The position numbers and the translations under genes were made by a program. From the NCBI GenBank assembly GCA_945787305.1, contig CALZIH010000043.1:1-12642 (forward strand): a stretch of DNA of 12,642 nt. Reading direction: 5' to 3'. Origin of the DNA: an uncultured Desulfobulbaceae bacterium (GTDB taxonomy: Bacteria > Desulfobacterota > Desulfobulbia > Desulfobulbales > Desulfobulbaceae). Under the pieces are notes generated by a model that did no database searches, had not been told where the DNA came from, and worked only from the letters and a program-made list of their open reading frames with translations. Positions 1 to 5,623 of this stretch are shown here, one piece after another. Position 1 is the first letter of the stretch. The number at the start of each line of letters is the position of its first letter.

Positions 1-1607
1 AGACGCGTAATTTCTTCTTTGCCACCGTCATGAAAATATTCCCTGAAGCTGGTGCCTCGCTCGCCATGAGGTTCGTACCGTGCCAATATCTCAATGACTA
101 ACTGCGGAAGATCACGTGCCGCCACCCAGCCGCATTTTTCCGTAAAGGTACGACTTTCAGGATCTATTGAGGCTCCGCCCGTAACCCAATAGCCAGGAAA
201 ACTCTTGCCATTTTTCCGTGCCACTCTGCCGTAAAAGCCAAGATCACCAACATGATGCTGACCACAGGAATTGGGACATCCGGAAATGTTTATCCGCACC
301 TTGCCTATAGCTTCATGCTTCAATCCGCTGTTGAGCACATACCTCTGCACAACCGGAGCCAGCCCCTGGGGCAGACAAACACCTGTCGTGCAGGTATTTG
401 CTCCCGTACAGGCAATAATTTCACCGCAGACATTGGGGAAGTGAGCTAAGGTCTCAATCTCATTGACAAGCTCATAGAGGTTTCCAAGAAAAATTTCGGG
501 CAGATTACGGACCTGAATATTCTGAGTCATGGTCAACCGCATGACATTCTCGCCGAATTTTGACAGGAACTGCCCAAGTTTCACCCCATCTTCAGCTCGT
601 AGATCTCCCAGGTGAAGCGGAATTAAAACACTCTTCAGGCCGTCCTGCCGCTGATCGGAAACATAACGGCTTTTCCAGATCGCAAAATGTTCACCTGTAA
701 TAATTCTGGGAGCAATACCAGCTGGTCGATCACTATGAAAACGATTTTCAAATGATGCAGAGTCAAGCTTCAACGGCTCTTTCCCCTCTGCCTTGACAAG
801 TTCCTGCCGGTAGAGTTCGCGAAATTTCTCTTCGCCCAATTCCTCCCATAAGAACCGTAGCCTTCCTGAGTTTTTCGTCTTCCTGTTGCCAAACTCGATA
901 TAGAGGTTTTTTACGGCCGAACAAACATGGTAGACCTGCCTCTCATTTATAAACTCATGGAGAACTTTGGAAAGTCTTGGCCGACATCCCATGCCGCCGG
1001 CAACATACACCTTAAACCCTCGCTCCCCGTTAGAATTTGAGGCGATAAATCCAAGATCGTTGAAGGCAGCCAGAGCATTATCCTCCTCAGTACTGGAAAA
1101 GCTGATTTTAAACTTACGGGGAAAATTCCAGGAATCCTTCTCCCCAATCAGTCTTGAGCTCAAAGACACCGCATGAGGAGTCACATCAAAAATCTCGTCA
1201 ATATTTACCCCCGAGTCATAGGAAGCCATGATATTTCTTACGGTATTTCCACCACCGCCCCTACTTGAAAGGTCGACACTGTAGAGTTCTCGTATTATCT
1301 GTGGAATGTCCGGTAGCTTGGCGTCGTGGAGCTGCAGCTCCTGGCGGGTCGTAACATGAACGAGGGGTTTGCCGAAACGACGAGCCAGCTCAGAAACCTT
1401 TTGCAGCTGTTTCGGGGTTATGCCCCCGGCTGTTGACCGAATCCGGAGCATAAATGTTCCTTTTGTCCGCTGTTCATAAACACCGAAGGGAACCCGGATA
1501 GCCCTGAATTTTGTCGGATGCAATTCCCCCTGCCGGAATTGCTGGATCGATCTCTCAAAGGAGTCAATCTCGTTTGCAAACTCTTTTGGTATTTCATAAA
1601 ATTTCAT
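1..1607 (-). CDS. Siroheme [4Fe-4S] nitrite/sulfite reductase, C-terminus cut by the window edge
   Basis: This is a siroheme/iron-sulfur reductase that should reduce sulfite to sulfide (or nitrite to ammonia) by six electrons in the cytoplasm. The frame is open for 535 codons from the ATG at 1607 to the left edge, so the C-terminus is missing. The cluster and siroheme ligands are present as Cx5C (C400, C406 in CTGANTC) and Cx3C (C444, C448 in GCPNSCGQ), the standard signature of the family. The N-terminal part carries the RSTAGGITPKQL and TTRQELQLH stretches typical of the ferredoxin-like substrate domain. The start has AAGG five bases upstream and overlaps the stop of the JAMM protease gene by four bases, so the two are probably translationally coupled. 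Sulfite versus nitrite cannot be decided from sequence alone. Context with a sulfur carrier, E1 enzyme and sulfhydrylase argues for sulfite reductase, like Sir of the Wolinella HcyS pathway. Confidence 0.9.
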   Translation of the reverse strand, partial: MKFYEIPKEFANEIDSFERSIQQFRQGELHPTKFRAIRVPFGVYEQRTKGTFMLRIRSTAGGITPKQLQKVSELARRFGKPLVHVTTRQELQLHDAKLPDIPQIIRELYSVDLSSRGGGGNTVRNIMASYDSGVNIDEIFDVTPHAVSLSSRLIGEKDSWNFPRKFKISFSSTEEDNALAAFNDLGFIASNSNGERGFKVYVAGGMGCRPRLSKVLHEFINERQVYHVCSAVKNLYIEFGNRKTKNSGRLRFLWEELGEEKFRELYRQELVKAEGKEPLKLDSASFENRFHSDRPAGIAPRIITGEHFAIWKSRYVSDQRQDGLKSVLIPLHLGDLRAEDGVKLGQFLSKFGENVMRLTMTQNIQVRNLPEIFLGNLYELVNEIETLAHFPNVCGEIIACTGANTCTTGVCLPQGLAPVVQRYVLNSGLKHEAIGKVRINISGCPNSCGQHHVGDLGFYGRVARKNGKSFPGYWVTGGASIDPESRTFTEKCGWVAARDLPQLVIEILARYEPHGERGTSFREYFHDGGKEEITR

Positions 1608-1996
1608 TGTATCCTTAACTCCTCTTGCTTAACCTGCTCATCCTGTATTCTAAAGGATCGCACATCCGGTTTTTCTCCTACCAAAGAGATGATCACATGA
1701 CTGATGTCCGGATCATAGGCCAGCTTTATATCTTCCTCGGATGGTCGTGCCGGGGTTTCGGGGTGGCTGTGATACACCGCCAGCACCTTCAACTTCAACT
1801 GCCGAATTTCCTTAACGACCTTGAACTGCTGCTCAGGATTAAATGAATAGTGAATGCGGCTCTTATCCATATTTACCATGGGATATGCTCGAATTATTGT
1901 CTCTCCCTCTCCTGCCAGGTAACCACAGCATTCCAAAGGGTTTTCCTGATAAGCTTCACTCACTATCTGATCGTAGACATCCCGCTGTATTATCAT
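1604..1996 (-). CDS. JAMM/MPN+ metalloprotease (HcyD/Mec-like), sulfur-carrier processing
   Basis: This is a 130-residue single-domain Zn metalloprotease of the JAB1/MPN/Mov34 (M67) family. The JAMM motif is complete: an upstream glutamate in PLECCGY (E22), then HSHP (H76, H78), and S86 and D89 in PSEED, giving H-x-H-x7-S-x2-D. Bacterial members next to ThiS-like carriers (Mec of Mycobacterium, HcyD of Wolinella) cleave C-terminal to the carrier's Gly-Gly. Here it probably removes the tail of the carrier at 4070-4312. An in-frame GTG at 2005 overlaps the E1 stop, but the ATG at 1996 has AAGG eight bases upstream and gives a normal length, so I prefer it. It lies between the E1 gene and the reductase gene in one transcription unit. 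The family call is firm. The substrate is inferred from context. Confidence 0.9.
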   Translation of the reverse strand: MIIQRDVYDQIVSEAYQENPLECCGYLAGEGETIIRAYPMVNMDKSRIHYSFNPEQQFKVVKEIRQLKLKVLAVYHSHPETPARPSEEDIKLAYDPDISHVIISLVGEKPDVRSFRIQDEQVKQEELRIQ

Positions 1997-2001
1997 TCCG
2001 G

Positions 2002-2802
2002 TCACCTTATGGCACAGACGGTTTGTTCATAATCTTTCAACTCGGTAATTGCCCCTGTTCCACAAACAGGGCAGTCAGGATTTCTAGTGAGCCTCATCTC
2101 CCGAAATTTCGTGTTCAAGGCATCAAAGGTCAAAAGCCTGTCGGAAAGCAGATCCCCTATACCAAGTATAGATTTTATAGCTTCATTGGCCTGAAGTGTA
2201 CCGAGAATGCCTGCGATAACACCAATCACCCCTGCCTGGCTGCAGCTTGGCACCGAATTGGGTGGCGGAGGCTCCAAAAAGATGCAGCGATAGCAGGCCG
2301 ACTCTTTTGGCAAAATGGTAAAAGTCTGACCGTCAAAGCAAAGTATGCCTCCATGAGAATAGGGAACTCCAGCCAAAACACACGCATCGTTTACTAGAAA
2401 CTTGGTTGGAAAATTATCGGTCCCGTCGATGACAAAATCATATTCTTTGATAATGTCAGTGATATTTGAGGCGTTCAACATCTCCTGGTAGGCCCTTACT
2501 TCCACATCCGGATTGAGCTGTTCAATCTTTTCTTTTGCCGACAGGACTTTAGGCTTAGCAATGTCTCCGGTAAAATGGATAACCTGTCTCTGTAAATTAC
2601 TCAGATCAAGGGTATCGCCATCGGCAATACCCAACCTGCCCACCCCGGCTGCCGCCAGATATAACAGAGCCGGAGAGCCTAAACCGCCTGCCCCAATGAC
2701 CAATATTTTTGCCTGGGCTATTTTCTCCTGTCCCTCAACGCCAACTTCCTTGAGGATAATATGACGTGAGTAGCGCTCAAGCTGTTCTTCGTTAAATTCC
2801 AC
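2002..2802 (-). CDS. MoeB/ThiF/HesA-type E1-like adenylyltransferase (HcyF-like)
   Basis: This is a 266-residue E1-like enzyme that should use ATP to adenylate the C-terminal glycine of the ubiquitin-fold sulfur carrier and prepare it for thiocarboxylate formation. The Rossmann ATP-binding motif GAGGLG is at about 37-42, followed by the DLSNLQRQ segment with the conserved arginine at 72 and the DGTDN motif at 126-130. Four cysteines form the expected structural Zn site (C170 and C173 in CYRC, C244 and C247 in CPVC). C187 in VPSCSQAGV sits where MoeB and ThiF carry their catalytic or persulfide cysteine. There is no rhodanese domain. The start is GTG with AAGGAGG five bases upstream. The 3' end overlaps the alternative GTG start of the JAMM gene. 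Sequence alone would also fit MoeB or ThiF, and the neighbours point to the homocysteine pathway. Confidence 0.92.
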   Translation of the reverse strand: MEFNEEQLERYSRHIILKEVGVEGQEKIAQAKILVIGAGGLGSPALLYLAAAGVGRLGIADGDTLDLSNLQRQVIHFTGDIAKPKVLSAKEKIEQLNPDVEVRAYQEMLNASNITDIIKEYDFVIDGTDNFPTKFLVNDACVLAGVPYSHGGILCFDGQTFTILPKESACYRCIFLEPPPPNSVPSCSQAGVIGVIAGILGTLQANEAIKSILGIGDLLSDRLLTFDALNTKFREMRLTRNPDCPVCGTGAITELKDYEQTVCAIR

Positions 2803-2850
2803 TGTATCCTCCTTGTTATCTTTGCATATTCGTTTTGTTACAGCTTCATG

Positions 2851-4095
2851 CTATACAAGAGCTGAAAGGGCTCGATTGATATCATCAAGAAGATCCGCAA
2901 GACTTTCAATCCCTACAGACAGACGGATTAAGCCATCGGAGACCATCATTTCCTCTCTCTCCTCCGCCGTACAGTCGGAAAAAAGTGTTGAGGCCGGATG
3001 AATTATCAGGGTTTTGTTATCATTTATATTGGTGGCTCTTCGGATAAGTCGTAAGCTGTTGATAAAGAGAAAGGCTTCCTTTTTCCCGGCAAGCTCAAAA
3101 CTGAGGACCCCGCCATAGTGGCCATTAAACTGATTCGTTGCAACGCCATGAAACGGTGAGCTGGAAAGACCTGGATAATGAACAGCCGCAACCTCTTTTC
3201 TTTCCTTCAGAAATTTCGCCAAAGCCAGCGTATTTTCACAACTGGTGCTTACTCGCAGAGCAAGAGTTTCCAGCCCCAGGGTTTGTAGGTAGGCGCTTTG
3301 CGGAGCCATGCAGGAGCCAAAATTCCTATGTACTTCCATACGGAGCCGGGCCAGGAATGCTCCCTGCCCGTATTTATGGTATTTCGCCAGTGCCGGACAC
3401 TGCGACCAGTCGTAGGTTCCAAGATCGACTACAGCCCCACCGACACTCGTGGCACCGCCGGAAATATATTTTGTTGTAGAATGCATGACCACATGAACCC
3501 CATTCTCCTTTGCCTTGAAAAGATAAGGGGTTGTAACCGTACTGTCCGCAGCAAGGATAAGCTTATACTCAGCTGCAATTTCAGCGAGTTTTTCAAAGTC
3601 AGGAACCATCATTTGCGGGTTACTGATGGTTTCAACGAGAAGAAGCCGTGTATTGCCATCAATGGCATCTTCAATCTCGCCGGAGTCCCTGAAATCGACA
3701 AAACGAGTTGCTATTCCAAACGGAGAAAGGGTGTCCTTGAGCAGGGAATAGGTATTTCCAAAGAGATATTTTGAGGCAACGAGGTTATCTCCTCTCCTTA
3801 ACACAGCACGAAGCGACGTTGTCAATGCAGCCATCCCCGAAGACAAGGCGATGGTTCCCAGGCCTTGTTCAAGGAGATTTAGTTTTCTTTCAAAATTTTC
3901 AACTGTTGGGTTGGTTATTCTTGAATAGGCGTGGGCCGGTTTTCGGTAGGTAAATGCCAGCTCCATATCTTCGGCATTTCCAAATGAAAAGGCTACTCCG
4001 GAATACACCGGATACCTGTTGGCATGATGCGGTTCATTGTCGGTACCATTTCCATGTAAGGCATAGGTTTCAAAGCCCAGGTGTAAACCGTTCAT
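2851..4095 (-). CDS. PLP-dependent O-acetylhomoserine sulfhydrylase-type enzyme (MetY-like)
   Basis: This belongs to the Cys/Met-metabolism fold-type I PLP family and is about 414 residues from the preferred start. Visible motifs are YSRITNPT near the N-terminus, the phosphate-binding SSGMAAL, ETISNPQ, the pyridine-contacting aspartate in ADSTVTTP, and the Schiff-base lysine in HSTTKYISGG (about K209). The C-terminal half has the usual RLSVGIE ending. In this operon it should replace the acyl group of O-acetyl- or O-succinylhomoserine with sulfur from the carrier thiocarboxylate, giving homocysteine. Cystathionine gamma-synthase or gamma-lyase activity cannot be excluded by motif alone. The longest frame begins at a GTG (4113) without its own ribosome site. 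The ATG at 4095 has GGAGG eleven bases upstream, lying inside the glycine codons of the carrier gene, and is preferred. The overlap with the carrier gene is 26 bp, suggesting translational coupling. Confidence 0.88.
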   Translation of the reverse strand: MNGLHLGFETYALHGNGTDNEPHHANRYPVYSGVAFSFGNAEDMELAFTYRKPAHAYSRITNPTVENFERKLNLLEQGLGTIALSSGMAALTTSLRAVLRRGDNLVASKYLFGNTYSLLKDTLSPFGIATRFVDFRDSGEIEDAIDGNTRLLLVETISNPQMMVPDFEKLAEIAAEYKLILAADSTVTTPYLFKAKENGVHVVMHSTTKYISGGATSVGGAVVDLGTYDWSQCPALAKYHKYGQGAFLARLRMEVHRNFGSCMAPQSAYLQTLGLETLALRVSTSCENTLALAKFLKERKEVAAVHYPGLSSSPFHGVATNQFNGHYGGVLSFELAGKKEAFLFINSLRLIRRATNINDNKTLIIHPASTLFSDCTAEEREEMMVSDGLIRLSVGIESLADLLDDINRALSALV

Positions 4096-4312
4096 ATCTT
4101 CCAGCCCCTCCACCCATGAAGTATAGAAATTCTACCGTATCATTTTCCTGCAGGAGCGTCGTATCAAAGGCATTCTTTGCAAGAATCTCCTCATTGAGCT
4201 GCACCGAGACCATATCCGGTGAGGCGACCTCTTTTTCCTTTAACAGTTCAGTAACCGAGAGAGGCTTGGGCAGTTCCATCATTTCTCCATTGATCATGAT
4301 CTTCATCTTCAT
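4070..4312 (-). CDS. ThiS/MoaD-family sulfur carrier with C-terminal tail (HcyS-like)
   Basis: This is an 80-residue ubiquitin-like beta-grasp sulfur carrier. It has the ThiS layout: an N-terminal strand with IMINGE, a PLSVTELLKE helix, a central VSVQLNEEIL strand pair, and the final DTVEFLYFMGGG strand ending in glycines. Functional carriers end at Gly-Gly, but this one continues for about 11-12 more residues (AGRYERFTPGL). It would therefore need processing, which fits the JAMM protease in the same operon. Translation could begin at GTG 4318, but AAGGAG at 4326-4321 is only two bases from it and eight from the ATG at 4312, so I chose the latter. The first codons are a hexanucleotide repeat (ATGAAG), which offers alternative in-frame starts. 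The tail codons also hold the ribosome site and start of the next gene. Similar carriers serve thiamin, molybdopterin, cysteine (CysO) or homocysteine synthesis, and the neighbours favour the last. Confidence 0.85.
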   Translation of the reverse strand: MKMKIMINGEMMELPKPLSVTELLKEKEVASPDMVSVQLNEEILAKNAFDTTLLQENDTVEFLYFMGGGAGRYERFTPGL

Positions 4313-4320
4313 CTTCACGC

Positions 4321-4326
4321 TCCTTA
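4321..4326 (-). promoter_or_regulatory. Ribosome binding site deciding the sulfur-carrier start
   Basis: AAGGAG on the minus strand is two bases before the GTG at 4318 and eight bases before the ATG at 4312, so the ATG is the likely start. Confidence 0.65.
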
Positions 4327-4340
4327 ATTATTCAGCTACA

Positions 4341-4362
4341 GGCAAATTACTTTGAATTTGCC
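4341..4362 (-). promoter_or_regulatory. Perfect 8-bp hairpin/operator in front of the sulfur-carrier operon
   Basis: GGCAAATT and AATTTGCC form a perfect inverted repeat with a six-base loop, about 15 bases upstream of the AAGGAG site. On the minus strand there is no following T-run, so it does not look like a terminator. It could be a repressor operator, perhaps for the Rrf2 protein encoded upstream, or a translation-controlling stem. Its sequence differs from the palindrome at the Rrf2 promoter, so a shared regulator is not shown. Confidence 0.45.
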
Positions 4363-4369
4363 AAGAATC

Positions 4370-4475
4370 GTAACTGTTCAGCAGTGCTCCACATGTTCAC
4401 CAGAAGGCCGATCAGCGTTAATCAGTATTCTGAACGGGCTGATCGTGGGTGGATTGGGTGCTGCTGAACAGTTAC
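4370..4475. repeat. 106-bp element with perfect 15-bp terminal inverted repeats
   Basis: The arms GTAACTGTTCAGCAG (4370-4384) and CTGCTGAACAGTTAC (4461-4475) are exact inverted repeats. A second nested pair, CGATCAGC (4409-4416) and GCTGATCG (4438-4445), lies inside. Together these could fold into a long branched hairpin. The layout is that of a small non-autonomous transposable element or a solo remnant of an insertion sequence, and ends starting GTAA recall IS66-type termini, but I see no flanking direct repeat. It sits in the leader between the Rrf2 gene and the carrier operon, so it may be transcribed and affect read-through. Confidence 0.6.
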
Positions 4476-4533
4476 CATGCTCCCTATTTTTGTGTGTCCA
4501 TACATCACAAGAAAGGAAGGAGGTATCAAATTT

Positions 4534-4563
4534 GTCGGTGTCATATACAGACTTGCCACCGAC
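4534..4563. repeat. 7-bp inverted repeat downstream of the Rrf2 gene
   Basis: GTCGGTG and CACCGAC are exact inverted repeats with a 16-base loop. This is one of three such structures in the 320-bp spacer after the Rrf2 stop. No T-run follows on the minus strand, so a terminator role is not supported. Confidence 0.3.
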
Positions 4564-4632
4564 GGCGGAAAAGTTATAACTCGTTGTATTTCCCTACAGT
4601 GCAAACAATGTTTTTGACTTTTTCTGAGTCCA

Positions 4633-5082
4633 TCAAATTTGATAATCAAGCACCATTTGCCTGTGTTTTTCCTGTTCTCGCTGCAACAAGTCTTTGAAAT
4701 TGATGTTATCAACAATCCCTGAAATCGCAGCTTCAACGTCTATCCAGATGTCACGAAAGACGCAGACCGAAGCAAAACTGCAACTCTCCTCAAGGCCCGG
4801 CTCAATGCAGGAGATCGGATGGATCGGCCCTTCAACGAAACGGACGACATCGCCCACAAGAATCTCTTCGGGAGGTTTTGCCAGGAAGTATCCACCCTTA
4901 GGCCCCTGCTTGCTTAAGACAAAACCGCCCTTTTTCAACAAAAGGAGAACCTGCTCTAAAAATTTCCTTGGTATATCCTGTGAGCTGGCAATTTTTTTTA
5001 TCTGGGCCGTCCCATCCGGATATTTGCTCGAAAGATAAAGGATAATTTTTAAAGAATAGTCTGTTTTGTGTGAAATTTGCAT
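4633..5082 (-). CDS. Rrf2-family transcriptional regulator
   Basis: This is a 149-residue Rrf2-type winged-helix regulator of the group that includes IscR, NsrR and CymR. The N-terminus MQISHKTDYSLKIILYL, the recognition region IPRKFLEQVLLLLKKGG and the wing SKQGPKGGYFLAKPP are typical. Three cysteines follow at the usual sensor position (about C92, C101, C107 from the ATG), spaced Cx8CxxxxxC instead of the Cx5Cx5C of IscR. An Fe-S cluster is therefore possible but not certain. The start is ATG 5082 with GAGG nearby. The TTG three bases earlier is less likely. It lies upstream of, and on the same strand as, the sulfur-carrier operon, which suggests control of sulfur or cysteine supply as with CymR. 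That role is inferred from position. A palindrome over its own promoter suggests autoregulation. Confidence 0.9.
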   Translation of the reverse strand: MQISHKTDYSLKIILYLSSKYPDGTAQIKKIASSQDIPRKFLEQVLLLLKKGGFVLSKQGPKGGYFLAKPPEEILVGDVVRFVEGPIHPISCIEPGLEESCSFASVCVFRDIWIDVEAAISGIVDNINFKDLLQREQEKHRQMVLDYQI

Positions 5083-5104
5083 CAAACCCTCACTTATAAT
5101 CTAT

Positions 5105-5129
5105 ATAGTCTACCGGAAAAGTAGACTAT
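5105..5129. promoter_or_regulatory. Perfect 9-bp palindrome, probable Rrf2 operator
   Basis: ATAGTCTAC and GTAGACTAT are exact inverted repeats separated by seven bases (25 bp in all), the size range of sites bound by Rrf2 dimers. It begins about 23 bases upstream of the Rrf2 ATG and covers the proposed -10 element, so binding would repress transcription. Autoregulation is inferred. The dyad itself is seen directly. Confidence 0.65.
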
Positions 5130-5146
5130 CACAATGTGGTTGTCAA
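5118..5146 (-). promoter_or_regulatory. Candidate sigma-70 promoter of the Rrf2 gene
   Basis: On the minus strand a perfect TTGACA (5146-5141) is followed after 17 bases by TACTTT (5123-5118). The -35 is consensus but the -10 matches only at three positions. The -10 lies inside the 25-bp palindrome, consistent with repression. Confidence 0.4.
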
Positions 5147-5397
5147 CAATAATAAAAAGAGCTGAGAATAATCGTGCTATGAAACAGTAGACAGTGCGGT
5201 GGATGCATCGTTTTTTTCACACAATAAAACCCAACTCGTCCATCATTTCCGATTCTCGAGTGTGGACGAAGCTGAACAGGAACTCTTAAAATAGACAGCG
5301 GGAGCATTCAACGAAGGGATATAAGTCTCCCACTCTTTAGTAGATGGAATGGTTGGATAAAAGAAAAATGACGTAACAGGTGTTCCACTATTTAGTG
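5147..5397. other. Intergenic stretch without recognisable gene
   Basis: No coding region is supported in either direction. A 7-bp inverted repeat, TCGTCCA (5236-5242) and TGGACGA (5263-5269), and a T-run near 5210 are the only structures noted. The stretch may be degraded insertion-sequence DNA, since a transposase remnant follows directly. Confidence 0.4.
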
Positions 5398-5406
5398 TCA
5401 GGATCA

Positions 5407-5526
5407 CTCGATGAATGGCTGTTGTATTACAACCATGAAAGGACCTATCAGGGAAAAATGTGTTGCGGTTGAAATCCGGGAGAAACTCTTGAAGATGGGA
5501 AAAACTTGTGGAGAGATAAAATCTAA
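5407..5526 (+). pseudogene. Decayed C-terminus of an rve-type (IS481/IS3-like) transposase
   Basis: The plus-strand frame from 5407 reads LDEWLLYYNHERTYQGKMCC, which matches the conserved end of integrase-core transposases (DEWL-YYN-ER-HQG). It meets a TGA at 5470-5472, apparently from CGA of the usual CGRTP motif, then continues in the same frame as NPGETLEDGKNLWRDKI to a TAA. Just upstream, CAGGAT resembles the end of the expected preceding segment but in another frame, pointing to a small deletion. No N-terminal or catalytic part and no clear terminal repeats are visible, so this is an inactive fragment. The family assignment within the rve group is approximate. Confidence 0.65.
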
Positions 5527-5543
5527 ATTGAACTACTACAGAT

Positions 5544-5588
5544 GAATATCAGGGGAGAGTTGCATAGCTCCTCCCCCGATATTTTTTA
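5544..5588 (+). terminator. Rho-independent terminator-like hairpin, plus strand
   Basis: ATATC-A-GGGGAG pairs with CTCCCC-C-GATAT across a loop, and a run of T follows on the plus strand. Orientation fits a plus-strand transcript, perhaps the former transposase gene. On the minus strand, after the ABC-F gene, the hairpin lacks a downstream T-run, though it could still slow polymerase. Confidence 0.5.
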
Positions 5589-5623
5589 CTCTTTTATATC
5601 AGCAGTTCTGTCTTTGCTCTGCC

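Noticed and set aside
1843..2397. 184-codon plus-strand open frame
   Set aside because: It lies opposite the E1 and JAMM genes, which have full catalytic motifs. Its product has no recognisable features.
3298..3774. 158-codon plus-strand open frame
   Set aside because: It is antisense to the PLP enzyme, whose motifs are intact, and has no similarity that I recognise.
4321..4632. SAM riboswitch or T-box leader before the methionine-related operon
   Set aside because: I looked for the conserved SAM-I core and the T-box TGG-ACC-GCG motif on the minus strand and found neither.
4422..4736. 104-codon minus-strand frame spanning the Rrf2 gene end and the spacer
   Set aside because: It overlaps the Rrf2 gene in another frame and runs through inverted repeats. 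Its composition is not protein-like.
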